A DNA stretch of 64,000 bases from Polyangium fumosum (GCF_005144585.1 NZ_SSMQ01000070.1:1-64000), one strand, 5' to 3'; counted from the first letter of the stretch, positions 33,809-43,419 are shown. Program-made: numbers and translations. Notes: generated by a model from the sequence alone, not told the origin.

Positions 33809-34537
33809 TTATTGCACGCGCGCGCGAAAGGGAAGGCGGGGGGGACCTGCCCGACGCGCCGCGTCCTCTGCCTCGCGCTGGGGCGGCGCGGAGCCGCGAA
33901 AAATCAGGTATTGCCCCACGTAGTACGTCGCAAGAATCCAGACCCGCCCGAGGGGCACGGGGTAGACCCAGCGATTCACGCCGATGAGCGCGTCCGATAC
34001 CACGAAGAAGAGCGCGCCGGCACAGAGGACGCGCGAAGCGTGGTCCTTCGGCTCGACGAAGGCGCGCCCGATCGCCCGGCCGAGCATGGACGAGATGACG
34101 ATCGCATACGCCGTGATCGGCGCGTGCAAGGCCTCCGGCGCGCGGCCGGATCCGACGAGGACCCACCACATGAACCCGCCGAAGACGAGGGCCGGGAGCA
34201 TCGGAAGCCCGGCGCCTGTCGCGCGCTTCGGCAACCCCATCCCGGCGAGATAAAAGAGGTGCGCGACGAGGAACGCCCCGAGCCCGGCCACGAAGACACT
34301 ATCGATCAGGGCGTCCGCGAGGAGCGACACGAAAAGCCCGAGCCCGACGAGCCCCGCGAGCCGCCCCCGCCGGTCGCGCAGGCGAGCGGCGCAAAGCAAA
34401 GCCAGGGGAACGAGCTTCACGAGGCGCACCACGATCGAGCCCGGCGCGAGCGCGGCGAGCAGACACGCAGCCACCACGCTTGCGAAGAACGCCGCGACAA
34501 AGAGCGCCTCGCGGCGCCGGAACGAAGCCCAATCCAT
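33809..34537 (-). CDS. Lysoplasmalogenase (YhhN/TMEM86 family)
   Basis: The 242-residue membrane protein has seven or eight hydrophobic helices. Family marks are the A-D-A-L-I-D near residue 75, F-L-V-A-H-L-F-Y-L near 92 and G-A-L-F-F-V-V-S-D-A-L-I-G-V-N-R near 190. Such enzymes cut the vinyl-ether bond of lysoplasmalogens. Myxobacteria make ether lipids with developmental roles, which fits. The ATG at 34537 is chosen because M-D-W-A-S-F starts the first helix region; an ATG at 34555 is possible. Confidence 0.85.
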   Translation of the reverse strand: MDWASFRRREALFVAAFFASVVAACLLAALAPGSIVVRLVKLVPLALLCAARLRDRRGRLAGLVGLGLFVSLLADALIDSVFVAGLGAFLVAHLFYLAGMGLPKRATGAGLPMLPALVFGGFMWWVLVGSGRAPEALHAPITAYAIVISSMLGRAIGRAFVEPKDHASRVLCAGALFFVVSDALIGVNRWVYPVPLGRVWILATYYVGQYLIFRGSAPPQREAEDAARRAGPPRLPFRARVQ

Positions 34538-34600
34538 GGCGCGCGAGCCTACCACCCCGCCGCGGCTCGACGCGGGTGCTCATCTCCACAACGCGCAGCG

Positions 34601-36907
34601 CTACGCGATTTCGCTGGCCGCCTCCGCCTCCGCCTCCACCGGATCCTCCGCCTCCGCCTCCACCGGATCCTCCGCGAGCTCCGGCACCAGAAACAGCCCG
34701 GAAAGCGGCGGCAGCGTCAGCACGATCGACTGCTCGAACCCGTGCGAAGGCACGTCCTCGCAGGCCACGCTCCCCAGGTTCCCCACCCCGCTCCCGCCGT
34801 ACACCGGCGCGTCCGTGTTCAGCACCTCGAGGTACCGGCACCGCCGCGGCACCCCGACCCGGTACCCAAATCGCGGCAGCGGCGTGAAATTGCCGACGAA
34901 CACCACGAAGATCCCCTTCTCGATCCGCTTCGGGCAGGGCTCCTCCGAGCCGTCCGGTTGCCGCGGGAATCGCACGAACGAGGCCACGCTTTGGCTCGCG
35001 TCGTTCGCGTCGATCCACGTGAATCCCGCCGGGCTCTCGTCGAGCTCCCAGAGCGCCTCGTACTTGCGGTACACGCCGTTCAGATCCCGCACGAGCCGCG
35101 ACAGACCGGCGTGATCCTCCGCGCCGACGAGCTCCCAGTCGAGCGCGCGATCGTGGTTCCACTCCCGCCATTGCCCGAGCTCGCCGCCCATGAAGACGAG
35201 CTTCTTCCCCGGGTGCGCCCACATCCACGCGTAGAGCGCCCGCAGGTTCGCGTGTTGCTGCCAGCGATCGCCCGGCATCTTCGAGAGCAGCGCGCGCTTC
35301 AAATGCACGACCTCGTCGTGCGAGAGCGGAAGGAGGAACCGCTCCGAGAACGCGTACATCAGGCCAAACGTGATCTTCGTGTGGTGGAAGGCGCGGAAGA
35401 GCGGGTCGAGCGCGAAGTAATCGAGCGTGTCGTGCATCCACCCCATGTTCCACTTGAAGTCGAAGCCGAGGCCCCCCCCGGACGTCGGGCGCGTGACGCC
35501 CGGCCACGTCGTCGACTCCTCCGCGCAGAGCACGGCCCCCGGGAAATCCTTGTGCACGGCGTCCGAGAGCTCGCGCAAGAACCGCACGGCGTCGAGGTTC
35601 TCCCGGCCGCCGAACTCGTTCGGCTCCCACTCGGTCGGGAACATCGCGGCGTAATCGAGGTAGAGCATCGAGGCGACCGCGTCGACGCGCAGCCCATCGA
35701 CGTGGAATTCGTCGAGCCAAAAGAGCGCGCTCGCGATCAGGAAATTGCGCACCTCTTTTTTGCCGTAATCGAAGACGAACGTGCGCCACTCGCGGTGCTC
35801 GCCCCGCCGCGGGTCCGCGTGCTCGTAGAGCGGCTCGCCGTCGAAGCGGCCGAGCGCAAACGCATCCTTGGGGAAATGCGCGGGCGGCCAGTCGAGCAAG
35901 ACGCCGAGCCCCCGCGCGTGGCAGCGATCGATGAAATACCGGAGATCGTCCGGATCCCCGAAGCGCGAGGTCGCCGCGAAATACCCCGTCACCTGGTAGC
36001 CCCACGAGCCGTCGAACGGATGCTCCATCACGGGCAAGAGCTCCACGTGCGTGAAGCCGAGCGAGACCACGTACTCCACGAGCTCGTCCGCGAGCTCGCG
36101 GTACGAGAGCCACGCCCCGGGCCCGTCCCCCTTCCCGGGCGCGGGCTTGCGCCGCCACGAGCCGAGGTGGACCTCGTAAATGCTCATCGGCCGCACGTGC
36201 GGATCCGCCTCGCGCCGCGCCGCGAGCCAGGCGCCGTCCGTGAACACGTACGACCCCTGCGTGACCTTCGACGCGTGGCTCGGCCGAAGCTCCCCCGCGA
36301 ACGCCACGGGATCACTCTTCATGAGCACGAGCCCGCTCGCCGTCTTGATCTCGTACTTGTACGTCGCGCCCGCGCGCACGTCGGGCACGAAGATCTCCCA
36401 GACGCCGGCCTCCGTGCGCCGCATCGCGTGGCGCTTGCCGTCCCAGCGATTGAACTCCCCGACGACGCTCACCCGCCGCGCCGAAGGCGCCCACACGGCG
36501 AACGCCGTCCCGGAGACGCCGCGCACCTCCCCCACGTGCGCCCCGAGCCGCCGGGGCCATTCGCGCGCGGCCCCCTCCCCCGCCGGATCGAAGTCGCCCT
36601 CCACGAGCGACGCCGGAAACGCATACGCGTCCCGCCCGACCGTCGTCCCGCGCGACGAGCGCACCTCGAGCCGATACGAAAACGGCCCCTCCACGCCCTC
36701 GAACACGGCCTGGAAGATGCCGCCCGGGTGCACGCGCGCCATCGCGCGGGGCGGGACGTTCGGGTCGTCGGGCCGCACGACGATCACGAGCGCCTCTGGC
36801 CGGAACGCCCGCACGACGATCCGCCCGTCCTCGCGATGAAGCCCGAGCGAGCGGTGCGGATCGGTGGCGTCCGCCGCCGCGATGCGATCGAAATCGGTCA
36901 CGCCCAT
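34601..36907 (-). CDS. glgB: 1,4-alpha-glucan branching enzyme
   Basis: The 768-residue enzyme adds alpha-1,6 branches to glycogen. It has an N-terminal CBM48-like domain (V-W-A-P-S-A-R-R-V-S-V-V-G-E-F-N) and a GH13 barrel with E-V-H-L-G-S-W, T-H-V-E-L-L-P-V-M-E-H-P, the nucleophile region V-D-G-L-R-V-D-A-V-A-S-M-L, the acid Glu in C-A-E-E-S-T and L-S-H-D-E-V-V. After the normal end it has an extra tail with two exact 24-bp copies of DNA (34621-34668) encoding D-P-V-E-A-E-A-E. It starts 4 bp behind the CheB/CheR kinase gene, so the two are probably co-transcribed. Residues are complete. Confidence 0.95.
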   Translation of the reverse strand: MGVTDFDRIAAADATDPHRSLGLHREDGRIVVRAFRPEALVIVVRPDDPNVPPRAMARVHPGGIFQAVFEGVEGPFSYRLEVRSSRGTTVGRDAYAFPASLVEGDFDPAGEGAAREWPRRLGAHVGEVRGVSGTAFAVWAPSARRVSVVGEFNRWDGKRHAMRRTEAGVWEIFVPDVRAGATYKYEIKTASGLVLMKSDPVAFAGELRPSHASKVTQGSYVFTDGAWLAARREADPHVRPMSIYEVHLGSWRRKPAPGKGDGPGAWLSYRELADELVEYVVSLGFTHVELLPVMEHPFDGSWGYQVTGYFAATSRFGDPDDLRYFIDRCHARGLGVLLDWPPAHFPKDAFALGRFDGEPLYEHADPRRGEHREWRTFVFDYGKKEVRNFLIASALFWLDEFHVDGLRVDAVASMLYLDYAAMFPTEWEPNEFGGRENLDAVRFLRELSDAVHKDFPGAVLCAEESTTWPGVTRPTSGGGLGFDFKWNMGWMHDTLDYFALDPLFRAFHHTKITFGLMYAFSERFLLPLSHDEVVHLKRALLSKMPGDRWQQHANLRALYAWMWAHPGKKLVFMGGELGQWREWNHDRALDWELVGAEDHAGLSRLVRDLNGVYRKYEALWELDESPAGFTWIDANDASQSVASFVRFPRQPDGSEEPCPKRIEKGIFVVFVGNFTPLPRFGYRVGVPRRCRYLEVLNTDAPVYGGSGVGNLGSVACEDVPSHGFEQSIVLTLPPLSGLFLVPELAEDPVEAEAEDPVEAEAEAASEIA

Positions 36908-36911
36908 CGAT

Positions 36912-39900
36912 TCACCGACGCCCGGACCGCTGCGCGACGAGCCGCCGGATGGCCTCTAGGTTCAGCGGCTTGACCTCGTGCGCGTCGAAGCCCGCCACCT
37001 GCGAGAGCCGCCGATCCTCGTCCTGCCCGTAGCCCGTCATCGCCACGATCAGCGTCCCCGTGAGCCCTTGTTCGCGCATCACCCTGCACGCTTCGTACCC
37101 GTTTTGCCCGGGCAAGCCAATATCGAGCAGCACCACCTCCGGCTGCTCGCGCAAGGCGATCTCCACCGCCGCGACCCCGTCGTGGGCCTTCAGCACCTCG
37201 TGGCCGTCGAACTCGAGCAGCATCGCCATGCTCTCGGCCGCGTCCACGTTGTCGTCCACCACGAGCACCCGCGCGCCCGACATCGCATGCTCCGGCAGGA
37301 TCACCCCCTCCACGACGTCCACCTTCGGCTCGTCGGGCAGGGTCAAGAGCCGCACCACGAACTCGCTCCCCGTCCCCCGCCCCTCGCTGTAGGCCCGCAC
37401 AGAGCCGCCGTGCATGTGGACGAGCGTGCGGACCAGGGAGAGCCCGATGCCGAGCCCGCCCTCCGACCGATCGAGGTTCCGGTCCACCTGGTAAAACAGG
37501 TCGAAGAGGTGCGGGAGCGCCGCCGGATCGATGCCGCGGCCCGTGTCGCGCACCCGGATGAACAGCCATTTCGGGTCCCCCGGATCCCGCTCCACGACGA
37601 GGCGGATCGTCCCCCCCTCGTCCGTGTACTTGGCCGCGTTGTTGAGCAGGTTGCCCACCACCTGGCCGAGCCGGGTCAGATCCCCGTCCACGCGCACCGT
37701 CGAGAGCGGCAGGATCACCTGCAGATCGTGATGCCGCGCCGCGAGGATCGGCCCGCTCGTGTCGAGCGCCTGCCGCACCACCTCCGCCACGTCGATCGCC
37801 TGCGTCTGGAGCTGCACCTTGCCGAGCGTGATGCGCGAGACGTCGAGCAGATCGTCGACGAGCCGCACCATGTGCGCCACCTGCCGCTCGATCATCTCGC
37901 GCGCGGTCTGGAGCGGCGGTTCCTGCGGTCCGAGCCGCTTCAGGATCTCCACGGCGTTCAAGATGGGCGCGAGGGGGTTTCTGAGCTCGTGGGCCAGCGT
38001 GGCGAGGAACTCGTCCTTGCGCCGATCCGCCTCGCGCAGGGCCTCCTCGGCCCGCTTGCGCGCCGTCACGTCGGTGAACGTCACGACCACGCCGTCGGCC
38101 TCTCCGCCCTGGTTGCGGTACGGCAGCACGCGCCGGAGGAACGTCGCGCCGCTCGCCGCCTCGATCTCGTCCTCGATCGGCGCCTCCGCGCACCGCACCT
38201 CCTCGGCCCGGGGCAAGGGCGGCATCTCCTTCATGCGGTGCGTGAAGTGCGAAAGCGGCCGCCCCACGTCGCCGAGCGTCACGTTGTAGATGTCCGCGAT
38301 CGCCGGGGTGATGCGCTGGACATGCTCGTCGTCGTCGAGGAAGAGCGTCGCGATCCGCGTGCTCGTGAGCAGGTTCTCGAGGTCGGTGTGGGCCCGCGTG
38401 AGCGCCTCGTTCGCGTGCTGCACCTCCTCCTTCGAGGTCTCGAGCTCCTCGTTCGCCGACTGGAGCTCCTCGTTCATCGAGAGCAGCTCCTCGTTGCTCG
38501 ATTTGAGCTCCTCGTTGGCGACCTCGAGCTCCTGGACCGTCTTTTCGAGGTCCGCGCGTGTCGTCGAGAGCTCCTGTTCGAGCTGCTCCAGGAGGACGGC
38601 GGCGTCCTCGACGGCCTTCGTCCTCGCCTCCTCCCGCGCGACGGGCAGGCCGACGTCCTGGAAGACCACGAGGAACAGGCCCGACTGCTCGCCCATCTGC
38701 GGCATCGGCTGCACGGTGAGCATCACGCGCTGCGTGCCGCTCGGGGTCCGCACCGAGAGCCCCTCGTGCACCACCTTTCGCCGCTCCTTGATCGCGAGCG
38801 CGAGCGACGCCCGCAGGCCCACGGTGAGCCCCTCGCGGACGAGCCGGACGAGGTTATTGTGAAACGCGCCGGCCGAGATGGTCAGGTACTTTTCGAGGTT
38901 CCCCGAGGCCGAGATGATCTGCCCCTCCTCGTCGATGACGACCGATTTCGGCGCGAACTCGTCGAGCACGATCCGCTGCATGAGCAGGTAGATGTCGGTC
39001 TCGCCGGCGGAGGGCACGTTCGGCGGCCGGACCGTGGCCGGCGGCCCGTCGCGCCCGGGCAGGAGCCCCGGGACGTGCACGGCGGTCGGCAATCGCTGCG
39101 AGATCCGGTGCCGCGCGTCGATCGGCCGGAAGAGCTCGCGGTGCGCCGAGAGGCTCTCCGAGGGCCCGAGGAAGAGATACCCGCCGGGCCGGAGCGCATA
39201 ATGGAAGAGCGGGATGAGCTTCTTCTGGAGGTGCGGGCCGAGGTAGATGAGCAGGTTGCGGCAGGAGATCAGATCGAGCTTCGAGAAGGGCGGATCGTTG
39301 ATCAGGTTGTGCGCCGAAAAGAGGACGAGCTCCCGGATCTCCTTCGTGATGTGGTAATGCTGCCCCTTGCGGACGAAGAATCGCCGCAGCCGCTCGGGCG
39401 GCACCTCGTCGGCGATGCCGAGCGGATACGCGCCGAGCCGCGCCGTGGCGAGGGCCTGCTCGTCGATGTCCGTGGCGAAGATCTGGACCGCGGGCGCGGC
39501 AGACACCGCGCCCTGCGCCTCGCACACGAGCATGGCGATCGTGTACGCCTCTTCGCCCGTCGCGCAGCCGGGGATCCAGATGCGCAAGGCCTGATCGGGC
39601 GAACGATCCCGGATGAGCCGGGCGAGCACCTCCTTGGCGAGGACCTCGAACGCCTCCGGATCCCGAAAAAACGCGGTGACCCCGATCAAGAGGTCCTTGA
39701 AGAGCTCGTCGACCTCGGCCCGATCGGCCCGGAGCCGCTGCAGGTATCCGTGGGCCGAGTCGATCCGGAGCACCTGGAGCCGCCGGAGCGTGCGTCGGGT
39801 GAGGGTGCTCGTCTTGTAATGCTTGAAGTTGTGCCCCGTGCCCTGGAGGAGGATTTCGCAGATCGCGGGCAACGCGTCGGTGATGTCCCGCCGGAGCGTG

Positions 39901-40541
39901 TCCTCGTCGACCGAGGTCTTCTTCCGGTGCGCGGCGTAGGCCACGAGCTCGACGGCGAGCTCGTCGGGCGGGCGCACGCAATCGACCACGCCGGTCATCA
40001 GCGCGCTCTGGGGCATGCCGTCGTGGCGCGCGGAGGCCGGGTCCTGCACCATCGTGAAGCCGCCGCCCTCGCCCACGGCCCGGAGCCCGAGCGCCCCGTC
40101 GCTGCCGTCGCCCGAGAGGATGACGGCGACCGCGGATTCGCCGTACGCGCGGGCGAGCCCGTGGAGGAGGTGATCGATCGGCGCGTGCCGCTCCGCGGGG
40201 CTCTCGGCGGGCACGACCTGCAGGAGGTCCTCGCGGAGGGTCACGAGGGAGCGGCTCGGCACGGCGTAGACGTGATCCGGCTCGAGCGTCATGCCGTCCT
40301 CGGCCTCGACGACGGGCAGGGTCGTGGCCTTGGCCAGGAGCTCCGAGAGCAGGCTGCTGGCGGAGGGTTTGACGTGGAGCAGGACGACGATCACGAGCCC
40401 CGCGCCCTCGGGAATGCCGCGCAAGAACTCTTGCACGGCCGCGAGCCCTCCCGCAGAGGCGCCCACGCCGACGACGAGGGGCTGGTCGGGCGCGGGCGAT
40501 TCGTGAGAATCGGGGGCGGAGCGCGTCACGGAGCGCGTCAT
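36912..40541 (-). CDS. CheB-CheR-PAS hybrid histidine kinase
   Basis: The 1209-residue protein fuses a CheB methylesterase (Ser29 in G-A-S-A-G-G, His56, and L-S-G-D-G-S-D-G), a CheR methyltransferase (P-G-C-A-T-G-E-E-A-Y, F-A-T-D-I-D, L-I-S-C-R-N-L-L-I-Y), a PAS-like region, a Glu-rich coiled coil near residue 660-740 (E-E-L-K-S-S-N-E-E-L-L), a second PAS, HisKA (L-A-H-E-L-R-N-P-L), an HATPase (N-L-L-N-N-A-A-K-Y, D-T-G-R-G-I-D, G-G-L-G-I-G-L), and a C-terminal receiver (V-V-D-D-N, L-L-D-I-G-L-P-G). No transmembrane helix is present, so it is cytoplasmic. It is an unusual sensory switch, followed directly by glgB. Confidence 0.93.
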   Translation of the reverse strand: MTRSVTRSAPDSHESPAPDQPLVVGVGASAGGLAAVQEFLRGIPEGAGLVIVVLLHVKPSASSLLSELLAKATTLPVVEAEDGMTLEPDHVYAVPSRSLVTLREDLLQVVPAESPAERHAPIDHLLHGLARAYGESAVAVILSGDGSDGALGLRAVGEGGGFTMVQDPASARHDGMPQSALMTGVVDCVRPPDELAVELVAYAAHRKKTSVDEDTLRRDITDALPAICEILLQGTGHNFKHYKTSTLTRRTLRRLQVLRIDSAHGYLQRLRADRAEVDELFKDLLIGVTAFFRDPEAFEVLAKEVLARLIRDRSPDQALRIWIPGCATGEEAYTIAMLVCEAQGAVSAAPAVQIFATDIDEQALATARLGAYPLGIADEVPPERLRRFFVRKGQHYHITKEIRELVLFSAHNLINDPPFSKLDLISCRNLLIYLGPHLQKKLIPLFHYALRPGGYLFLGPSESLSAHRELFRPIDARHRISQRLPTAVHVPGLLPGRDGPPATVRPPNVPSAGETDIYLLMQRIVLDEFAPKSVVIDEEGQIISASGNLEKYLTISAGAFHNNLVRLVREGLTVGLRASLALAIKERRKVVHEGLSVRTPSGTQRVMLTVQPMPQMGEQSGLFLVVFQDVGLPVAREEARTKAVEDAAVLLEQLEQELSTTRADLEKTVQELEVANEELKSSNEELLSMNEELQSANEELETSKEEVQHANEALTRAHTDLENLLTSTRIATLFLDDDEHVQRITPAIADIYNVTLGDVGRPLSHFTHRMKEMPPLPRAEEVRCAEAPIEDEIEAASGATFLRRVLPYRNQGGEADGVVVTFTDVTARKRAEEALREADRRKDEFLATLAHELRNPLAPILNAVEILKRLGPQEPPLQTAREMIERQVAHMVRLVDDLLDVSRITLGKVQLQTQAIDVAEVVRQALDTSGPILAARHHDLQVILPLSTVRVDGDLTRLGQVVGNLLNNAAKYTDEGGTIRLVVERDPGDPKWLFIRVRDTGRGIDPAALPHLFDLFYQVDRNLDRSEGGLGIGLSLVRTLVHMHGGSVRAYSEGRGTGSEFVVRLLTLPDEPKVDVVEGVILPEHAMSGARVLVVDDNVDAAESMAMLLEFDGHEVLKAHDGVAAVEIALREQPEVVLLDIGLPGQNGYEACRVMREQGLTGTLIVAMTGYGQDEDRRLSQVAGFDAHEVKPLNLEAIRRLVAQRSGRR

Positions 40542-40720
40542 GGTGGTGTGGTGTTATCCCCTGAAATCGCCATGCGAAAGCGAAAACCGGAATCCAGTGC
40601 ACCGAACGTAGGTCAGCGGTGATGGACAGCCCACGTAAGGTCCGGGCCGGACGGACGATGGGCGGAGGCTCCCGACGCGGAAAGCCGGGACGATCCGAGT
40701 TCGCCCGAGGCGTCCGTCGT

Positions 40721-40734
40721 GCACGTTAACGTGC
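40721..40734. promoter_or_regulatory. 14-bp perfect palindrome upstream of the hybrid kinase
   Basis: GCACGTTAACGTGC lies 33 bp before the ATG at 40767, in the divergent gap between two kinase genes. It could be a dimeric regulator's operator. No matching second copy was noticed. Confidence 0.5.
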
Positions 40735-40766
40735 TGGTATTTCGAGCGGCGCAGGGAAGGATGGCG

Positions 40767-42836
40767 ATGGGGGAGAAACGAGCAGGGCGACCGGGCCCCT
40801 GGGAGCACGAGGAGGACGGTACGGTGATCCACCTCCCGACGCCCAAGGTGCTGATCGTGGACGACACGCCCGCGAACCTGCTCGCCTTCGAGGCCGCGCT
40901 CGAGCCGCTCGGCTACGAGATCGTGAAAGCAGCGTCGGGCCGCGACGCCCTGCGATACCTCCTCACGATGGAGGTCTCGCTGGTGCTCATGGACGTGCAA
41001 ATGCCGGACATGAACGGCATCGAGACCGTCAAGCTCATCAAGCAGAGCCGGCGGCACCGGTACATCCCGATTCTCTTCATCACGGCCGTGCACCGCAGCA
41101 TGTCCTTCATCCTCGAAGGGTACGAGACCGGCGCCGTCGATTACGTGTTGAAGCCTTGCCAGCCGAGCATCCTCCGGTCGAAGGTGACGGTGCTCGTCGA
41201 GCTCTTCCGGCAGAAGGAAATCGTCAAGCGGCAGGCCGCGCTCCTGCGCGAGCGCGAGCGCGAGGCGATGGAGCGGCGGTGCGAGCTCCTGTACCAAGGC
41301 GTCATCGAGGCCATGCCCATCTGCGTGTGGACCACGAACGGCAAGGGATATTTCCATTATGCCAACGACGCCTGGTCCCGGTACGCGGGGCTCGGCGACC
41401 TGCGGGACGTGGGGCGGAGGCTCGTCGAAGCGCTCCACCCGGACGATCGGGGCCACGTGATCGAGGCGTGGCGGAAGGCGCTCGGGCGGCGGCTCGGGGT
41501 GACCGTGCAGGCGCGGCTGCGGCGCTCGGACGGGGCCTACCGCTGGCACCTCGGCCGCGCGGTGCCGCAGCGAGACGAGGGCCTGGTGACGGGGTGGATC
41601 CTGACGGCGACCGACATCGACGAGCAGAAGCGCGCCGAGGAGGCAGCGCACCGGGCGCGAAAGGAGGCCGAGGCCACGAACAGCGAGATCATGAAAGACG
41701 AATTCCTCGCCACGGTCTCGCACGAGCTCAACACGCCGCTCACGGCCATCGTCGGCTGGTCGAGCCTGCTCCGCACAGGCACGCTCGACGGGCCCATCGC
41801 CGAGCGCGGGCTCGCCACGATCGCGCGGAGCGCCGAGGCGGAGCGCCGGGTCGTCGAGGACATCCTCGACGCCTCGCGCATCGCGACCGGCCGGCTGCTC
41901 TTGCACCTCGCGCCGATCGACCCGACGGTGATCATCGACGAGGCCATCGACGCCCTGCGCCCACTCGCGCGCGCGAAAGGGATCACCTTCGAATGCGAGC
42001 TAAAATCGCGCGGCGACGCTTCGATGATGGCGGATCCCGATCGGCTCTGGCAGGTGACGTGGAAGCTCGTGCTCAATGCCATCAAGTTCACGCCGTCCGG
42101 CGGGCGTGTCGACGTGCGGTTCGAGCACCTCGGCAAACGATTCTTGCTGACGGTGTCGGACACGGGCGAAGGCATCACGCCGGGGCGGCTCCCGGAGGTG
42201 TTCGAGTATTTCAGCCAGGAGGACGGCTCGACGAAGCGCAAGCACGGCGGGCTCGGGCTCGGCCTCGCGATCGTGCGCAAGCTCGTGGAGATGCACGGCG
42301 GGTCGGTGAGCGCGACGAGCGCAGGCAAGGGGGCCGGGGCGACGTTCACGGTATCGCTGCCCTCGCGCGAGACGCCGGAGGGCGCCGAGCTCCTCGCCGA
42401 GGTGCCACGCGTGACGAATTACGAGCGGCGGATCCTGGAGGGAATTCGCGTGCTCCTGGTCCTCCTGGACGCCGAGGCGAAGGGCCTCGTCGCGGACGTG
42501 CTGCAAAGGCGAGGCGCGTCGGTGTTTTCGGTGGTGTCAGCGGAGGAAGCGGTAGGCTTCGTGGCGGAATCGGTGCCGGACGTGGTGGTGAGCGAGATGG
42601 GGATGCCCGGGCGGGGCGACCCGACCTTCATCGAGCGATTGCGGGCGCGGGATGGACGCGCGCTGCCAGTGATCGCGGTGCTGGAGGTAGGGGAAGCAAA
42701 TCAGGCATGGGAGGCGCACTGCGCGGGGTTTCGAGGGTACGTCGCAAAGCCAATCCACCCGGCGCACCTCGTGGCAGCGATCGCGAGGCTCGGGCGGGGC
42801 GCGGGAGCAGACGGGGACGCGGCCCGATCGCCGTGA
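40767..42836 (+). CDS. Hybrid histidine kinase with N-terminal receiver and degenerate C-terminal receiver
   Basis: The ATG at 40767 has GGGAAGG 6 nt upstream and gives 689 residues; the ATG at 40761 is possible. Domains: receiver (27-145, Asp76 in L-M-D-V-Q-M-P), PAS (about 175-290), HisKA (T-V-S-H-E-L-N-T-P-L), HATPase (N-A-I-K-F-T-P-S, D-T-G-E-G-I, G-G-L-G-L-G-L-A-I), then a second receiver-like domain. In the last, the acidic pair is replaced by Leu-Leu and the phosphoacceptor Asp by Glu (V-V-V-S-E-M-G-M-P), while the late Lys is kept (Y-V-A-K-P). It is therefore probably a pseudo-receiver. It is divergent from the CheB/CheR kinase. Confidence 0.93.
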   Translation: MGEKRAGRPGPWEHEEDGTVIHLPTPKVLIVDDTPANLLAFEAALEPLGYEIVKAASGRDALRYLLTMEVSLVLMDVQMPDMNGIETVKLIKQSRRHRYIPILFITAVHRSMSFILEGYETGAVDYVLKPCQPSILRSKVTVLVELFRQKEIVKRQAALLREREREAMERRCELLYQGVIEAMPICVWTTNGKGYFHYANDAWSRYAGLGDLRDVGRRLVEALHPDDRGHVIEAWRKALGRRLGVTVQARLRRSDGAYRWHLGRAVPQRDEGLVTGWILTATDIDEQKRAEEAAHRARKEAEATNSEIMKDEFLATVSHELNTPLTAIVGWSSLLRTGTLDGPIAERGLATIARSAEAERRVVEDILDASRIATGRLLLHLAPIDPTVIIDEAIDALRPLARAKGITFECELKSRGDASMMADPDRLWQVTWKLVLNAIKFTPSGGRVDVRFEHLGKRFLLTVSDTGEGITPGRLPEVFEYFSQEDGSTKRKHGGLGLGLAIVRKLVEMHGGSVSATSAGKGAGATFTVSLPSRETPEGAELLAEVPRVTNYERRILEGIRVLLVLLDAEAKGLVADVLQRRGASVFSVVSAEEAVGFVAESVPDVVVSEMGMPGRGDPTFIERLRARDGRALPVIAVLEVGEANQAWEAHCAGFRGYVAKPIHPAHLVAAIARLGRGAGADGDAARSP

Positions 42837-42840
42837 GGCG

Positions 42841-43157
42841 CAGCGCTGGGGCGTTGCCCCAGGCCCCAGGAGGGGGCTGTCCGCCCCCTCCACCCCGGAC
42901 CAGCCAGGGGCTGGACCCAAGCTCGATGAACTGCGCTCCGCGCAGTTCATCGAACAGGCCCGGTGAAGACCAGCAACGGCGTCGCCAACCAAGACAGCCG
43001 CGCTGCGGGTTCGGCTGGCAACTCGGCTTCTTCGTCGGCCTGTTTGAAAAACTGCGCATCGCGCAGTTTTTCAACCCTGGGTCCAGCGCCTCGCTGGTCC
43101 GGGGTCGAGGGGGCGGACAGCCCCCCGCGGGGTCCGGGGCAGCGCCCCGGGCGGCGC
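42841..43157. repeat. Mosaic repeat, copy A (complete)
   Basis: Two inverted modules face each other. Each has an outer GC-rich palindromic part (GGGGCGTTGCCCC-like, then CTGTCCGCCCC), a GGACCAGC...GCTGGACCC pair, and a hairpin with core AACTGCGC-NNN-GCGCAGTT. Hairpins are at 42924-42952 and 43044-43074. A 91-bp unique core separates them and nearly matches copy D. It lies after the hybrid kinase gene and before the OmpR regulator gene. No ORF is credible. Confidence 0.85.
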
Positions 43158-43333
43158 TTCCCCGAGGTGAGGGAGCGAGGCTACGGCTTGCAGGAAAACC
43201 CGTGGAGGAGCAGGGAGAGGAAAACCAGCATCACGCGCATCACCCGAATGCTCGCCGAGACCCGGTCGAAACGTGAGGAAGATCCGACGGGCGGGGGTTC
43301 TCCGGGGAGCGCGAGGGGTGTCGGCATCGAGAC

Positions 43334-43353
43334 GGACCCTAGCCCGAGGGTCC
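43334..43353. terminator. Short hairpin upstream of the OmpR-type regulator gene
   Basis: GGACCCT at 43334-43340 pairs with AGGGTCC at 43347-43353 around a 6-nt loop, about 67 bp before the ATG of the regulator at 43420. There is no T-run. It could be an attenuator or leader stem. The rest of 43158-43419 has no recognised feature. Confidence 0.3.
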
Positions 43354-43419
43354 TGCCGGCACACATGAACGATTCGTAATGTTTCGTGTTCGGCCCCTTC
43401 TGCTAGTCCTTCAGGCGGC

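Noticed and set aside
33518-36973. Long plus-strand frame opposite glgB and its downstream neighbours
   Set aside because: It spans three real minus-strand genes, so it crosses gene borders, and has no motif.
36978-40622. Very long open frame (over 1200 codons) on the plus strand
   Set aside because: It is antisense to the CheB-CheR kinase, and its translation is Arg/His/Glu-rich with no domain. Such shadow frames are expected in GC-rich coding DNA.
43181-43366. Small minus-strand frame ending in a hydrophobic segment
   Set aside because: There is no SD, it lies in a leader region next to a repeat, and only the end looks membrane-like.
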